54,169 nt of DNA, from the NCBI GenBank assembly GCA_027687465.1, contig JAQCQR010000016.1:1-54169 (forward strand), written 5' to 3'. This DNA comes from Coriobacteriaceae bacterium AF08-21. GTDB taxonomy: Bacteria; Actinomycetota; Coriobacteriia; Coriobacteriales; Coriobacteriaceae. The notes under the pieces were generated by a model. The model saw only the letters and a program-made list of their open reading frames with translations. It did no database searches and was not told the origin of the DNA. The translations under genes were made by a program, and so were the position numbers. Below are positions 42,109 through 50,007 of this stretch, piece by piece. The stretch's first letter is position 1. Each line of letters starts with the position of its first letter.

Positions 42109-43299
42109 ATGGCCAAAGAGAAGTTTGAGCGCACTAAGCCGCATGTTAACATCGGCACCATTGGTCACGTCGACCACGGCAAGACCACGCTGACCGCCGC
42201 CATCACCAAGGTTCTCTCTGAGACCGAGGGCTGCAAGGCTGACTTCACTGCGTTCGAGAACATCGACAAGGCTCCCGAGGAGCGCGAGCGCGGCATTACG
42301 ATCTCCGTCTCCCACGTTGAGTACGAGACTGCTGCCCGTCACTACGCTCACGTTGACTGCCCGGGCCACGCTGACTACGTCAAGAACATGATCTCCGGCG
42401 CTGCTCAGATGGACGGCGCTATCCTGGTCATCGCCGCTACCGACGGCCCCATGGCTCAGACTCGCGAGCACATCCTGCTCGCCCGTCAGGTCGGCGTTCC
42501 CTACATCGTCGTCTTCCTGAACAAGTGCGACATGGTCGACGATGACGAGCTCATCGACCTCGTCGAGATGGAGACCCGTGAGCTCCTCTCCGAGTACGAT
42601 TTCCCCGGCGACGACATCCCCGTCATCCGTGGTTCCGCTCTGGGCGCTCTCGAGGGCGACGCCAAGTGGATGGACGCCATTCGCGAGCTCATGAAGGCTG
42701 TCGACGAGTACATCCCGACGCCTGCTCGTAACAACGACCTCCCGTTCCTGATGGCCGTTGAGGACGTTATGACCATCTCCGGCCGTGGTACCGTTGCTAC
42801 CGGCCGTGTCGAGCGCGGTGAGCTCAAGCTCAACGAGCCCGTCGAGATCGTCGGCATCAAGGATACCCAGAACACCGTCGTTACCGGTATCGAGATGTTC
42901 CGTAAGTCCATGGACTTCTGCGAGGCTGGCGACAACGTCGGTCTGCTGCTCCGCGGCATCAAGCGCGAGGACATCGAGCGCGGCCAGGTTCTCTGCAAGC
43001 CCGGTTCGGTTACCCCGCACACCAAGTTCACCGGCGAGATCTACGTTCTGACCAAGGAGGAGGGCGGCCGTCACACCCCGTTCTTCGATGGTTATCGTCC
43101 TCAGTTCTACTTCCGTACCACCGACGTTACCGGTACGGTCAAGCTCCCCGAGGGCACCGAGATGGCTATGCCTGGTGACCACATCACCATCGAGGGCGAC
43201 CTCATTCACCCGATCGCCATGGAGGAGGGCCTGCGCTTCGCTATCCGCGAGGGTGGCCACACCGTCGGTTCGGGCATCGTCTCCACGATCATTGAGTAA
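42109..43299 (+). CDS. tuf: elongation factor Tu
   Basis: A GTPase that delivers aminoacyl-tRNA to the ribosome. The 396 aa have the P-loop GHVDHGKT at 19-26, the switch DCPGHADY and the base-specificity NKCD, followed by two beta-barrel domains. AGAGGAGG precedes the ATG. The gene is co-transcribed with tRNA-Tyr, tRNA-Thr and tRNA-Met upstream, an arrangement known for tuf in other bacteria. Its codons are strongly biased, as expected for high expression. Confidence 0.98.
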   Translation: MAKEKFERTKPHVNIGTIGHVDHGKTTLTAAITKVLSETEGCKADFTAFENIDKAPEERERGITISVSHVEYETAARHYAHVDCPGHADYVKNMISGAAQMDGAILVIAATDGPMAQTREHILLARQVGVPYIVVFLNKCDMVDDDELIDLVEMETRELLSEYDFPGDDIPVIRGSALGALEGDAKWMDAIRELMKAVDEYIPTPARNNDLPFLMAVEDVMTISGRGTVATGRVERGELKLNEPVEIVGIKDTQNTVVTGIEMFRKSMDFCEAGDNVGLLLRGIKREDIERGQVLCKPGSVTPHTKFTGEIYVLTKEEGGRHTPFFDGYRPQFYFRTTDVTGTVKLPEGTEMAMPGDHITIEGDLIHPIAMEEGLRFAIREGGHTVGSGIVSTIIE

Positions 43300-43329
43300 A
43301 TTAGCTCTTTGAGTTAGCTGACTTAGAGA

Positions 43330-43362
43330 GAACCCGGCACTTATAGGGTGCCGGGTTCTTTT
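43330..43362 (+). terminator. terminator of tuf
   Basis: GAACCCGGCAC and GTGCCGGGTTC are perfect 11-bp arms followed by TTTTC. Confidence 0.9.
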
Positions 43363-43503
43363 CTACGCGGGGCTTGTTCCCTGACGATTGCGCTTCGCTC
43401 GCTCTTAAGCCGAGCGTGAGGGATCGATTAGATCTCGCTGGCTTCATTGATGTGTTCCAAATATGAATGGATCCAGCGAGAACCAATTGATTCGAGGTTT
43501 TCA

Positions 43504-43533
43504 TTGACAGCACTTACGTAGAGCTGATAAAGT
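43504..43533 (+). promoter_or_regulatory. promoter of rpmG
   Basis: TTGACA (43504-43509) and TAAAGT (43528-43533) are 18 nt apart, with an AGGTTTTCATTGACAGC block like that of the tRNA-tuf promoter. Confidence 0.65.
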
Positions 43534-43578
43534 ATCAACTCGTGCCCGTACGGGGCGGAAATGAAAGGTTCAGGATAA

Positions 43579-43728
43579 ATGCGTACTCTAGTTACTCTTG
43601 CGTGCACTGAGTGCAAGCGCCGCAACTATACGACCACCAAGAACAAGTCGAACATGCCTGATCGTATGGAGATCAAGAAGTATTGCCCCTGGTGCCGTCA
43701 CCATACGCTGCACAAAGAGACTCGCTAG
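43579..43728 (+). CDS. rpmG: ribosomal protein L33
   Basis: A 49-aa ribosomal protein, [17 protein letters not shown] ... [17 protein letters not shown]. Two CxxC pairs (C9/C12 and C36/C39) make it the zinc-binding form of L33. AGGATAA precedes the ATG. tRNA-Trp follows 13 nt later and secE after that, the standard rpmG-trnW-secE-nusG order. Confidence 0.95.
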   Translation: MRTLVTLACTECKRRNYTTTKNKSNMPDRMEIKKYCPWCRHHTLHKETR

Positions 43729-43741
43729 TCTCTAGTCACAT

Positions 43742-43817
43742 ACGCCAGTAGTTCAATTGGTAGAGCATCGGTCTCCAAAACCGAGTGTTGAGGGTTCGAG
43801 TCCTTCCTGGCGTGCCA
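43742..43817 (+). tRNA. tRNA-Trp (anticodon CCA)
   Basis: A 76-nt cloverleaf: acceptor ACGCCAG with CTGGCGT, anticodon loop CTCCAAA reading CCA, discriminator G, and encoded 3' CCA. Confidence 0.95.
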
Positions 43818-43826
43818 GTCATTATT

Positions 43827-43857
43827 CCGTAAGCCTCCAATTGGGGGCTTACGGTTT
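43827..43857 (+). terminator. stem-loop after tRNA-Trp
   Basis: CCGTAAGCCTCC and GGGGGCTTACGG pair over 12 bp and are followed by TTT only, so read-through into secE is likely. Confidence 0.6.
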
Positions 43858-43893
43858 ACTCATGTATAAGCGCATTGCGCGGAGGTAACCCAA

Positions 43894-44232
43894 ATGGCCA
43901 ACAAGAAGAACAAGAAGAAGGCTCAGCAGCCGGCACCTGCCAACAACGCTGCCGCCAACTCCAAGGTTGAGGCCAAGAAGGCCGTTGCCAAGAAGAACGA
44001 GAAGGCTGCGAAGTCCAAGAAGAACGAGAAGCCTGGTTTCTTCGCCCGCACCAAGAAGTATTTCGCTTCGGTGAAGTCCGAGATGAAGCGTGTCACGTGG
44101 CCCGATAAGAAGGAGCTCGTGAACTACTCGGTCGTCGTTTGCGCTTCTCTGATCGTCGTCGGCGTCGTCATCGCTCTGCTCGATGCTGGCTTTGGCGAGG
44201 CTCTTGCTCTGTTCTCTGGATTGAGGGGCTAA
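43894..44232 (+). CDS. secE: preprotein translocase subunit SecE
   Basis: A small essential part of the SecYEG channel. The 112 aa comprise a Lys/Ala-rich cytoplasmic tail (residues 1-45), the conserved amphipathic helix SVKSEMKRVTWPDKKEL and one membrane segment (~78-98). The long charged tail is seen in high-GC Gram-positives. GGAGG lies upstream. nusG follows 3 nt later. Confidence 0.94.
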   Translation: MANKKNKKKAQQPAPANNAAANSKVEAKKAVAKKNEKAAKSKKNEKPGFFARTKKYFASVKSEMKRVTWPDKKELVNYSVVVCASLIVVGVVIALLDAGFGEALALFSGLRG

Positions 44233-44235
44233 ACC

Positions 44236-44772
44236 ATGTCTAAGCGTTGGTACGTCGTTCACACTTACTCTGGATACGAGAACCGTGTTAAGTCCGATCT
44301 CGAGCATCGCATCGAGACCATGGGCATGCAGGATCGTATCTTTGATATCGAGATTCCTATGGAGCGCGTCACCGAGATCAAAGAGGGTGGCAAGCGCGAG
44401 ACCAAGGATTCCAAGATTTTCCCGGGTTATGTCCTGGTTCGCATGGAGATGGATGACGATGCGTGGACGTGTGTTCGCAACACGCCCGGTGTCACCGGTT
44501 TCCTGGGCGGCAATGGCAAGCCCGCTCCGCTTTCCCGCGATGAGTACAACAAGATGACTCGTCGTCCCGGTAAGGGCGATTCGCCCAAGCGCACCTCGGT
44601 TGATATTGAGGTCGGCACGTCCGTCCGCGTCACCGATGGTCCGCTTACCGACTTTGATGGCAAGGTCTCCGAGGTTAACACCGAGGCAGGCAAGCTGAAG
44701 GTCACGCTGATGATCTTTGGCCGTGAGACGCCGGTCGAGCTCGACTTTAACCAGGTCGCTGTCATCGCTTAA
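44236..44772 (+). CDS. nusG: transcription termination/antitermination protein NusG
   Basis: Binds RNA polymerase and links it to Rho or the ribosome. The 178 aa carry the NGN domain ([20 protein letters not shown]) and the C-terminal KOW motif ([15 protein letters not shown]). The length is standard, without the N-terminal extension seen in many actinobacteria. It is co-transcribed with secE and followed 120 nt later by rplK. Confidence 0.96.
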   Translation: MSKRWYVVHTYSGYENRVKSDLEHRIETMGMQDRIFDIEIPMERVTEIKEGGKRETKDSKIFPGYVLVRMEMDDDAWTCVRNTPGVTGFLGGNGKPAPLSRDEYNKMTRRPGKGDSPKRTSVDIEVGTSVRVTDGPLTDFDGKVSEVNTEAGKLKVTLMIFGRETPVELDFNQVAVIA

Positions 44773-44892
44773 GTTTTCGTCCGTTCGCGCGAGCGTGCTT
44801 CTTCTGTGACTGCTCATCTCAGGAGTGCTTCTAACACGTGCGTGCTTACGATATAGCAAGTACTTCACACTCGTGATTCGAAAGGAATGACC

Positions 44893-45321
44893 ATGGCTGA
44901 GAAGAAGGTTGCCAACGTCATTAAGCTCCAGATTCCTGCTGGTGCAGCTAACCCCGCTCCTCCCGTCGGCCCCGCCCTGGGCGCAGCTGGCGTGAACATC
45001 ATGCAGTTCTGCCAGGCCTTTAACGCCGAGACGCAGGACAAGAAGGGTGACATCATCCCCGTTGAGATCACTGTCTTCGAGGATAAGTCCTTCTCCTTCA
45101 TCACCAAGACCCCGCCGGCGGCTCACCTCATCAAGAAGGAGCTGAACCTCAAGTCTGGTTCCGCTAAGCCCCAGGCCGACAAGGTTGGTCAGCTCTCCCA
45201 GGAGCAGCTCACCAAGATCGCCGAGATCAAGATGCCGGACCTCAATGCCAACGACATTGACGCCGCCAAGAAGATTATCGCCGGTACCGCCCGTTCCATG
45301 GGCGTCACCATCGCTGAGTAG
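44893..45321 (+). CDS. rplK: ribosomal protein L11
   Basis: Part of the GTPase-associated centre of the 50S subunit. The 142 aa start [30 protein letters not shown]. The ATG at 44893 is chosen because AAAGGA lies 6 nt before it; the ATG at 44887 overlaps that site. rplA follows. Confidence 0.96.
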   Translation: MAEKKVANVIKLQIPAGAANPAPPVGPALGAAGVNIMQFCQAFNAETQDKKGDIIPVEITVFEDKSFSFITKTPPAAHLIKKELNLKSGSAKPQADKVGQLSQEQLTKIAEIKMPDLNANDIDAAKKIIAGTARSMGVTIAE

Positions 45322-45438
45322 CGATTTCTTTTGGTAACGACGGGTGCTCCAACCGGGGCGCCCGTTAAATGTGTGCAATAGGGCACACGATACGATGTGG
45401 GAGGGCTCACGCCCGTTTAACCACAGGAGGTAATGCAC

Positions 45439-46146
45439 ATGGCTAAGCATGGTAAGAGCTATAACGCCGCTGCCGAGAAGATCGATCGCGCCACGCTCTA
45501 CACCCCCCTTCAGGCTGCCAAGCTCATTAAGGAGCTCGACACCGCCAAGTTCGACGAGACCGTCGAGGCCCACTTCCGTCTGGGCATCGATACTCGTAAG
45601 GCTGACCAGAACATCCGTGGTTCCATCTCCCTGCCCCACGGCACCGGCAAGACCGTTCGTGTTGCCGTCTTCGCCGAGGGCGAGAAGGCCCGCGAGGCTG
45701 AGGCTGCCGGCGCCGACATCATCGGTTCCGACGAGCTTGTCGCCCAGATTCAGAAGGGCGAGATCAACTTCGACGCCGCTATCGCTACGCCGAACATGAT
45801 GGCCAAGGTTGGCCGCATCGGTAAGATCCTTGGTCCCCGTGGCCTCATGCCGAACCCCAAGCTCGGCACCGTGACCATGGACGTCGCCAAGATGGTCTCC
45901 GAGCTCAAGGCTGGCCGCGTTGAGTACCGCGCCGACCGCTACGGCATCTGCCACGTGCCCCTGGGCAAGAAGTCCTTCTCTGAGCAGCAGCTCGTCGAGA
46001 ACTACGCTGCCCTGTACACCGAGATCCTGCGCGTCAAGCCCTCTTCTGCTAAGGGCAAGTACGTCAAGTCCATCTCCGTGTCTTCCACCATGGGCCCTGG
46101 CGTCAAGGTCGATCCCGCTATCCAGCGCGACTTCCTGGCTGAGTAA
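45439..46146 (+). CDS. rplA: ribosomal protein L1
   Basis: The L1-stalk protein. The 235 aa include the signature [25 protein letters not shown] is 8 nt from the ATG at 45439 and only 2 nt from the one at 45433, so the later start is chosen. In other bacteria L1 represses its own L11-L1 message; no clear L1 site was identified here. A strong terminator ends the operon, and rplJ-rplL do not follow, unlike in many genomes. Confidence 0.96.
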   Translation: MAKHGKSYNAAAEKIDRATLYTPLQAAKLIKELDTAKFDETVEAHFRLGIDTRKADQNIRGSISLPHGTGKTVRVAVFAEGEKAREAEAAGADIIGSDELVAQIQKGEINFDAAIATPNMMAKVGRIGKILGPRGLMPNPKLGTVTMDVAKMVSELKAGRVEYRADRYGICHVPLGKKSFSEQQLVENYAALYTEILRVKPSSAKGKYVKSISVSSTMGPGVKVDPAIQRDFLAE

Positions 46147-46184
46147 CTAACAGTTACTGCCTGAGCAAAGCAAGCATTGCTAAA

Positions 46185-46227
46185 GAGACCCGGTTCTGCC
46201 TCGTGCAGGACCGGGTCTCTTGCTTTT
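46185..46227 (+). terminator. terminator of rplK-rplA
   Basis: GAGACCCGGTTCTGC and GCAGGACCGGGTCTC form a 15-bp stem with one G-T pair, followed by TTGCTTTT. Confidence 0.9.
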
Positions 46228-46236
46228 GAGTCAACG

Positions 46237-46275
46237 AAACCACCACGAAGGGGACAGGCACCCTTGTGGTGGTTT
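46237..46275. repeat. CCACCAC/GTGGTGG hairpin, copy 1
   Basis: AAACCACCAC-GAAGGG and CCCTT-GTGGTGGTTT pair with one bulge around GGACAGGCA. The family recurs at 47945, 49961 and 52692. Confidence 0.8.
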
Positions 46276-46332
46276 TACTTGTGTTGTACTTTAGCGCGAT
46301 GTAGTACTACCCGAGGCCGAAGGGAGCCCAAC

Positions 46333-46392
46333 ATGTTTAAGAACACGCAACAGCTCCTAGGCCTAGCGCTACTAGATTGGATAGCGCGCTAG
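46333..46392 (+). CDS. leucine-rich leader peptide of the leu operon
   Basis: A 19-residue frame, MFKNTQQLLGLALLDWIAR, with an AGGGAG site 8 nt upstream. Five of its residues are leucine in the stretch LLGLALL, and four of those codons are the rare CTA. It lies 150 nt before the leuA remnant, with a terminator between them, so it is a transcription-attenuation leader: slow reading at CTA codons would signal leucine shortage. The genes it controlled are now broken. Confidence 0.75.
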   Translation: MFKNTQQLLGLALLDWIAR

Positions 46393-46421
46393 GGTTGTAA
46401 TCTCGCTATAACGATTTGTTG

Positions 46422-46479
46422 TACCCGGGTGCGCTATCGTCTGCCGCTTTCAGGCGTGATGAGCGACACGGGTATTTTT
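46422..46479 (+). terminator. attenuator of the leu operon
   Basis: TACCCG (46422-46427) and CGGGTA (46469-46474) close a stem that includes CGCT/GAGCG pairs and is followed by five T residues. It lies 30 nt after the leader-peptide stop. Confidence 0.65.
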
Positions 46480-46545
46480 CTATCTCTAGGCCTTCTCTCT
46501 CTCCTGAAAGCCATCTGTCATAAAACGGTCAATCAGGAGGAACAT

Positions 46546-47114
46546 ATAAGCCGCAAAATCACAATCTTTGACGCCACCCTGTGCGACGGTGAGCAGTCGC
46601 CGGGCGCCAGCATGAATACCGAGGAAAAGCTCTTCATCGCCCGCCAGCTGGTGCGCATGAACGTGGACGTTATCGAGGCGGGCCTTCCCATCTCGAGTCC
46701 TGGTGACTTTCGCTCCGTACAGGAGATTGGCAAGATTGCGGGCGACCGATGCACGGTATGCGGCCTGACGCGCGCTGTCGACAGGGATATCGAAGTGGCT
46801 GCAGAGGCGCTCAAAACGGCCCAGAGGCCCCGTATCCATACAGGGCTGGGTGTGAGCACCAGTCACCTGCGCGACAAGCTCCATATGACTGAGGAAAGGG
46901 CAATTGAGTGAGCGATCCATGCCGTCAAACATGCTCGCAAGTTCGTTGACGATGTTGAGTTTTATGCCGAGGATGCCGGCCGCTCCGATCAGGAGTTTCT
47001 GGTGCGCATTATCGAGGCGGCCGTAAAGGCCGGTGCCACGGTCGTGAACATCCCCGATTCGATAGGCTACAACATGCCGTGGGACTTTGGCGCCCGCATC
47101 CGTGACCTGCGCGG
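46546..47114 (+). pseudogene. leuA: 2-isopropylmalate synthase remnant (N-terminal part)
   Basis: Clear LeuA sequence: [31 protein letters not shown], then [13 protein letters not shown], then [22 protein letters not shown] normal LeuA has about 510 residues; only ~188 remain. Three defects are visible. AGGAGG at 46535-46540 is followed at the right distance by ATA instead of ATG. An in-frame TGA interrupts the frame at 46909-46911. The gene stops near 47114, where leuB sequence begins in another frame. The first half of the catalytic barrel cannot work alone. Confidence 0.88.
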
Positions 47115-47752
47115 GCGCTGCGGGTGCGGCCGGTCAGCGTGCGGTCGACGTGATGGAGTATCGCGAGTACGAGATTGAGCGCATTGCGCGCCAGGCATTT
47201 GAGGCGGCGCGCAAACGTCGCGGCAAGGTGACGAGCGTTGATAAGCGCAACGTGCTGGAGACGAGCCGCATGTGGCGCGAGATCGTGCATCGCGTGCAAG
47301 ACGAGGAGTACTCCGACGTGGAGCTTGAGGACCTGCTCGTCGACAACGCCGCCATGCAGCTCATCAGTCGACCGGCAGACTTTGACGTCGTGGTGACGGA
47401 GAACATGTTCGGCGACATCCTGTCCGATGAGGCGGCTCAGATTACCGGATCGCTCGGTATGCTTGCCTCTGCCTCGCTGGATGATGGCGTATCGCTGTTT
47501 GGGCCGAGCGCTGGCAGCGCTCCTGACATCGCGGGGCTCGGCGTGGCCAATCCGCTGGCTCAAATCTTGTCGGTGGCGATGCTGCTGACCTACGCGCTCG
47601 ACATGGGCGAGCAAGCCGCGTGGATCGAGAGCGCCGTGGCGCGCGTGCTCGACGAGGGCTGGCGCACCCGTGACATCGCCGATGTCAACACCCCGGCAGA
47701 TAAGATCCTCGGCACCACGACGATGGGCGACAAGGTCGTCGCCGCGCTGTAG
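47115..47752 (+). pseudogene. leuB: 3-isopropylmalate dehydrogenase remnant (C-terminal part)
   Basis: The frame reads [43 protein letters not shown] ... [26 protein letters not shown] ... [26 protein letters not shown]. This is LeuB from about residue 150 to its normal end. The N-terminal third is missing. The typical [13 protein letters not shown] is altered to [13 protein letters not shown]. It joins the leuA remnant directly in a different frame, so one deletion probably removed the end of leuA, leuC, leuD and the start of leuB. Confidence 0.88.
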
Positions 47753-47777
47753 GCGATGCCGATTCAAGCTGTCAAAT

Positions 47778-47834
47778 ATCTCAATCTGTAACATCTAAGG
47801 GGCAAAATCGTTCCTACCTGTTACAGATTGAGAT
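47778..47834. repeat. ATCTGTAACA palindromic repeat, copy 3
   Basis: ATCTCAATCTGTAACA (47778-47793) and its exact complement (47819-47834) are perfect 16-bp arms. It sits in a 351-bp gap after the leu remnants that holds repeats only. Confidence 0.85.
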
Positions 47835-47857
47835 TTTCGGCTGAGCATCCGTGGTCT

Positions 47858-47914
47858 GTCTCGATCTGTAACAGCTAACCGATTATTTGGGCCCTACCTG
47901 TTACAGATTGAGAC
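47858..47914. repeat. ATCTGTAACA palindromic repeat, copy 4
   Basis: GTCTCGATCTGTAACA (47858-47873) and TGTTACAGATTGAGAC (47899-47914) pair over 16 bp with one G-T. It is the same size as copy 3 (57 nt), and both end CCTACC before the second arm. Confidence 0.85.
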
Positions 47915-47922
47915 AAACCGTT

Positions 47923-47986
47923 GGGACAGGTCGGACGAGTCAGCAAAACCACCACAAAGGTGCCGGTCCCCTTCGTGGTGGTTTTT
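47923..47986. repeat. CCACCAC/GTGGTGG hairpin, copy 2, with shared left flank
   Basis: AAAACCACCACAAAGG and CCTTCGTGGTGGTTTTT form the hairpin (47945-47986). The 20 bases before it, GACAGGTCGGACGAGTCAGC, are identical to those before copy 3 at 49941, so the mobile or duplicated unit is longer than the hairpin. Confidence 0.8.
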
Positions 47987-48103
47987 AGCGCAACGAGGTG
48001 TTCCCAGCCGACCATACGGGCGGCCTTGCGCTCACGCTGCTCGATGACAGCGCATCTTTAGACGCGAAGTGCGGAACCGGGTGCATATACGAGCCGCGTA
48101 GCG

Positions 48104-49234
48104 TTACGAATTCATGGGAATGACCGTATCGCCAATTTGTACGCTTGCAATCTTGTCTGTGTCACAAACTTGCGAGAACGGCCAGGTCTTGTGGACATCA
48201 GTGGTGCCGTTATCCAGTTTATTTGCGAAATAGCCGCTGTGGCTGGTTGCGTCCTCAACATGACCGTCTTTGAACGTCACGATGAGGGGTATGTTGCCAA
48301 CGGCATCCATAGACTCCTCCATGTTTTGAGACATCTTGCCGCTGTTGTTGTCGTGTTCGATGGAACGATCTATGTTGTAGCGGACTGAAACGCCAACGCA
48401 GGATACGGTGGCCTCTTGAATCGTCGCCTTGGTGCCGTTAAAGTTGACCGATTTGGGCGCGGGAATCGTAACGGATGTATCTTCGTAATTCAGCTGGAAC
48501 TTAAGATCCCATGGGCCCGTAAGTATTTTCTTATACTCGGGAAGCTCTTTGCCAGCACGTGGCACAACGAGAGAGTTGATATGCGTGCGGACGGTCCTGC
48601 CCATAAGGCCGGGTGATTCAACGCTGAACTGTGCAAAGTATTGAATGCTGGAGTCATTGGGGTTCTTGTCAATGAGCCATGATTGGCCTTGGCCGCCATG
48701 CTCGCCATCAACGTATACGTTTCCATCGACACTTCCGGTGATAGTTCCGTTCTCGCCCGGCTCGGAAAGCTTTTTCAGGGCAGCGGGATCGTCGAACGTA
48801 AGCGTATAGGCGATGGTAACCATATCCTTGTCGCCCATGATGGCGTCGGCAGTCACGGTGACTCCGTTGTTGGAGCAGCTAGCACCGACGGGCCGGCCAA
48901 TACGGTCGATGATCTCGGTTTGAGAAGCAGGTCCGTCAAAGATGTCGGAAAGCATGTCAGAAGGAAGCGGCAGGACGCCTGTTGCCATAGCCGTGCCAGC
49001 GCCTCCAATGACGATAGCGAGGACTGCCGTTACAGCGGCAATGCGAGCGACTGTTCTTACGGGATGGCGGGCGATGCGCGGCTTGCGTCGCGTGCCATTA
49101 AAGTTGCTTTGAGCGGTCGCCGCATCGCTTGAGGCGACGGACTGAGCAATCGAGTTTGCCATGTGCTGCTTCGCATTATCGGTAAACGAAATGTGCTCCA
49201 GGGCGTGGCGATAGTCATTCGAATTCGTAGTCAT
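48104..49234 (-). CDS. DUF4179 membrane protein, probable anti-sigma factor
   Basis: A 376-aa protein with a ~60-residue cytoplasmic N terminus, one membrane segment (~61-86) and a large outer domain of the DUF4179 type. Its start overlaps the end of the ECF sigma factor gene by 20 nt, the usual arrangement of a sigma factor with its membrane anti-sigma partner. GAAAGGAGA precedes the ATG. No classic zinc-binding HxxxCxxC anti-sigma motif is seen, so the role rests on context and family. Confidence 0.78.
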   Translation of the reverse strand: MTTNSNDYRHALEHISFTDNAKQHMANSIAQSVASSDAATAQSNFNGTRRKPRIARHPVRTVARIAAVTAVLAIVIGGAGTAMATGVLPLPSDMLSDIFDGPASQTEIIDRIGRPVGASCSNNGVTVTADAIMGDKDMVTIAYTLTFDDPAALKKLSEPGENGTITGSVDGNVYVDGEHGGQGQSWLIDKNPNDSSIQYFAQFSVESPGLMGRTVRTHINSLVVPRAGKELPEYKKILTGPWDLKFQLNYEDTSVTIPAPKSVNFNGTKATIQEATVSCVGVSVRYNIDRSIEHDNNSGKMSQNMEESMDAVGNIPLIVTFKDGHVEDATSHSGYFANKLDNGTTDVHKTWPFSQVCDTDKIASVQIGDTVIPMNS

Positions 49235-49775
49235 TGTGGTCTCCTTTCAAGGAAAGCCGAAGTGACGCACGTCCGCGGCTAAGGTGCTGGGCGGTTGCAG
49301 CTGGCGTCGCGTGAACGGCGTCTGCGATTTCCCTGATGCTCATGCCTGCGTAGTAGTGCAAAAAGATGGCGATGCGCTGTGCTTGAGGCAGGGCCGTGAC
49401 AGCGGAAAGAATGGCGCAGTCGCGTTGCGCGAATTCTTGCTCGGTATGTGTTACGGGTGCGCAGAAATCGGGGAGCGAATCGAGGTCGACAACCGGGTGA
49501 TTCGCGTGCGTACGGCCGATATCGCGACATGCGTTCAGTGCGACTCGGATCACCCAAGCACGTTCGTGTTCGAGCGAGTCGAACGGTTGAGTGCGTTGGA
49601 GAATCTTGATCAGCGTGTCCTGGCAGATGTCTTGAGCGTCGTCAGCGGATCCAAGGGCCGAATAGCACAATCGAAGGATGAGGTCGGAATACGTGTCGAC
49701 CAAGCGCTTTGCTTCCCGCTCGATCTGATCGGCATCGCATCGGAGCGTGCTATTGCGGTTACGGCGTGCAGGCAT
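49215..49775 (-). CDS. ECF-type RNA polymerase sigma factor
   Basis: A 186-aa sigma-70 family protein. Region 2 reads RLVDTYSDLILRLCYSALGSADDAQDICQDTLIKIL, and region 4 reads LPQAQRIAIFLHYYAGMSIREIADAVHATPAATAQHLSRGRASLR. The start at 49775 is chosen because GGAGGTG lies 6 nt upstream; an open frame reaching 49868 has none. It is expected to transcribe its own operon and envelope-stress genes (inference). Confidence 0.9.
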   Translation of the reverse strand: MPARRNRNSTLRCDADQIEREAKRLVDTYSDLILRLCYSALGSADDAQDICQDTLIKILQRTQPFDSLEHERAWVIRVALNACRDIGRTHANHPVVDLDSLPDFCAPVTHTEQEFAQRDCAILSAVTALPQAQRIAIFLHYYAGMSIREIADAVHATPAATAQHLSRGRASLRLSLKGDHNDYEFE

Positions 49776-49870
49776 AGTGTCACCTCCAATTGGTCGTGGT
49801 GGATATAGGGAAGGCGTCTCGCGAGGTCCCTCTACATACAACACGGTCGAGACTGCATAAGTTGACAAAA

Positions 49871-49896
49871 AAAGACGGCACGTGAGCGCCGTCCTT
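49871..49896. other. GACGGC hairpin upstream of the sigma gene
   Basis: GACGGC and GCCGTC pair around ACGTGAGC, with an A7 run on the left, so on the minus strand it could end transcription arriving from the right. It lies about 100 nt before the sigma factor start. Confidence 0.4.
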
Positions 49897-49938
49897 ACAA
49901 AACAATGAGTGTTCTCGTTAATTACACAAGCACCGTGA

Positions 49939-50000
49939 TGGACAGGTCGGACGAGTCAGCAAAACCACCATAAAGGTGCCTATCCCCTTCGTGGTGGTTG
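49939..50000. repeat. CCACCAC/GTGGTGG hairpin, copy 3, with shared left flank
   Basis: AAAACCACCATAAAGG and CCTTCGTGGTGGTT form the hairpin (49961-50000), preceded by GACAGGTCGGACGAGTCAGC as in copy 2. Confidence 0.8.
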
Positions 50001-50007
50001 TTGGCAG

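Noticed and set aside
43849..45954. 701-codon minus-strand frame opposite secE-nusG-rplK-rplA
   Set aside because: It runs through four certain genes and two intergenic gaps and has no recognisable product.
47993..48121. Short open frame containing AKCGTGCIYEP between the leu remnants and the DUF4179 gene
   Set aside because: About 43 codons with no ribosome site; it runs into the end of the minus-strand gene. It could be a gene scrap, but nothing supports a family.
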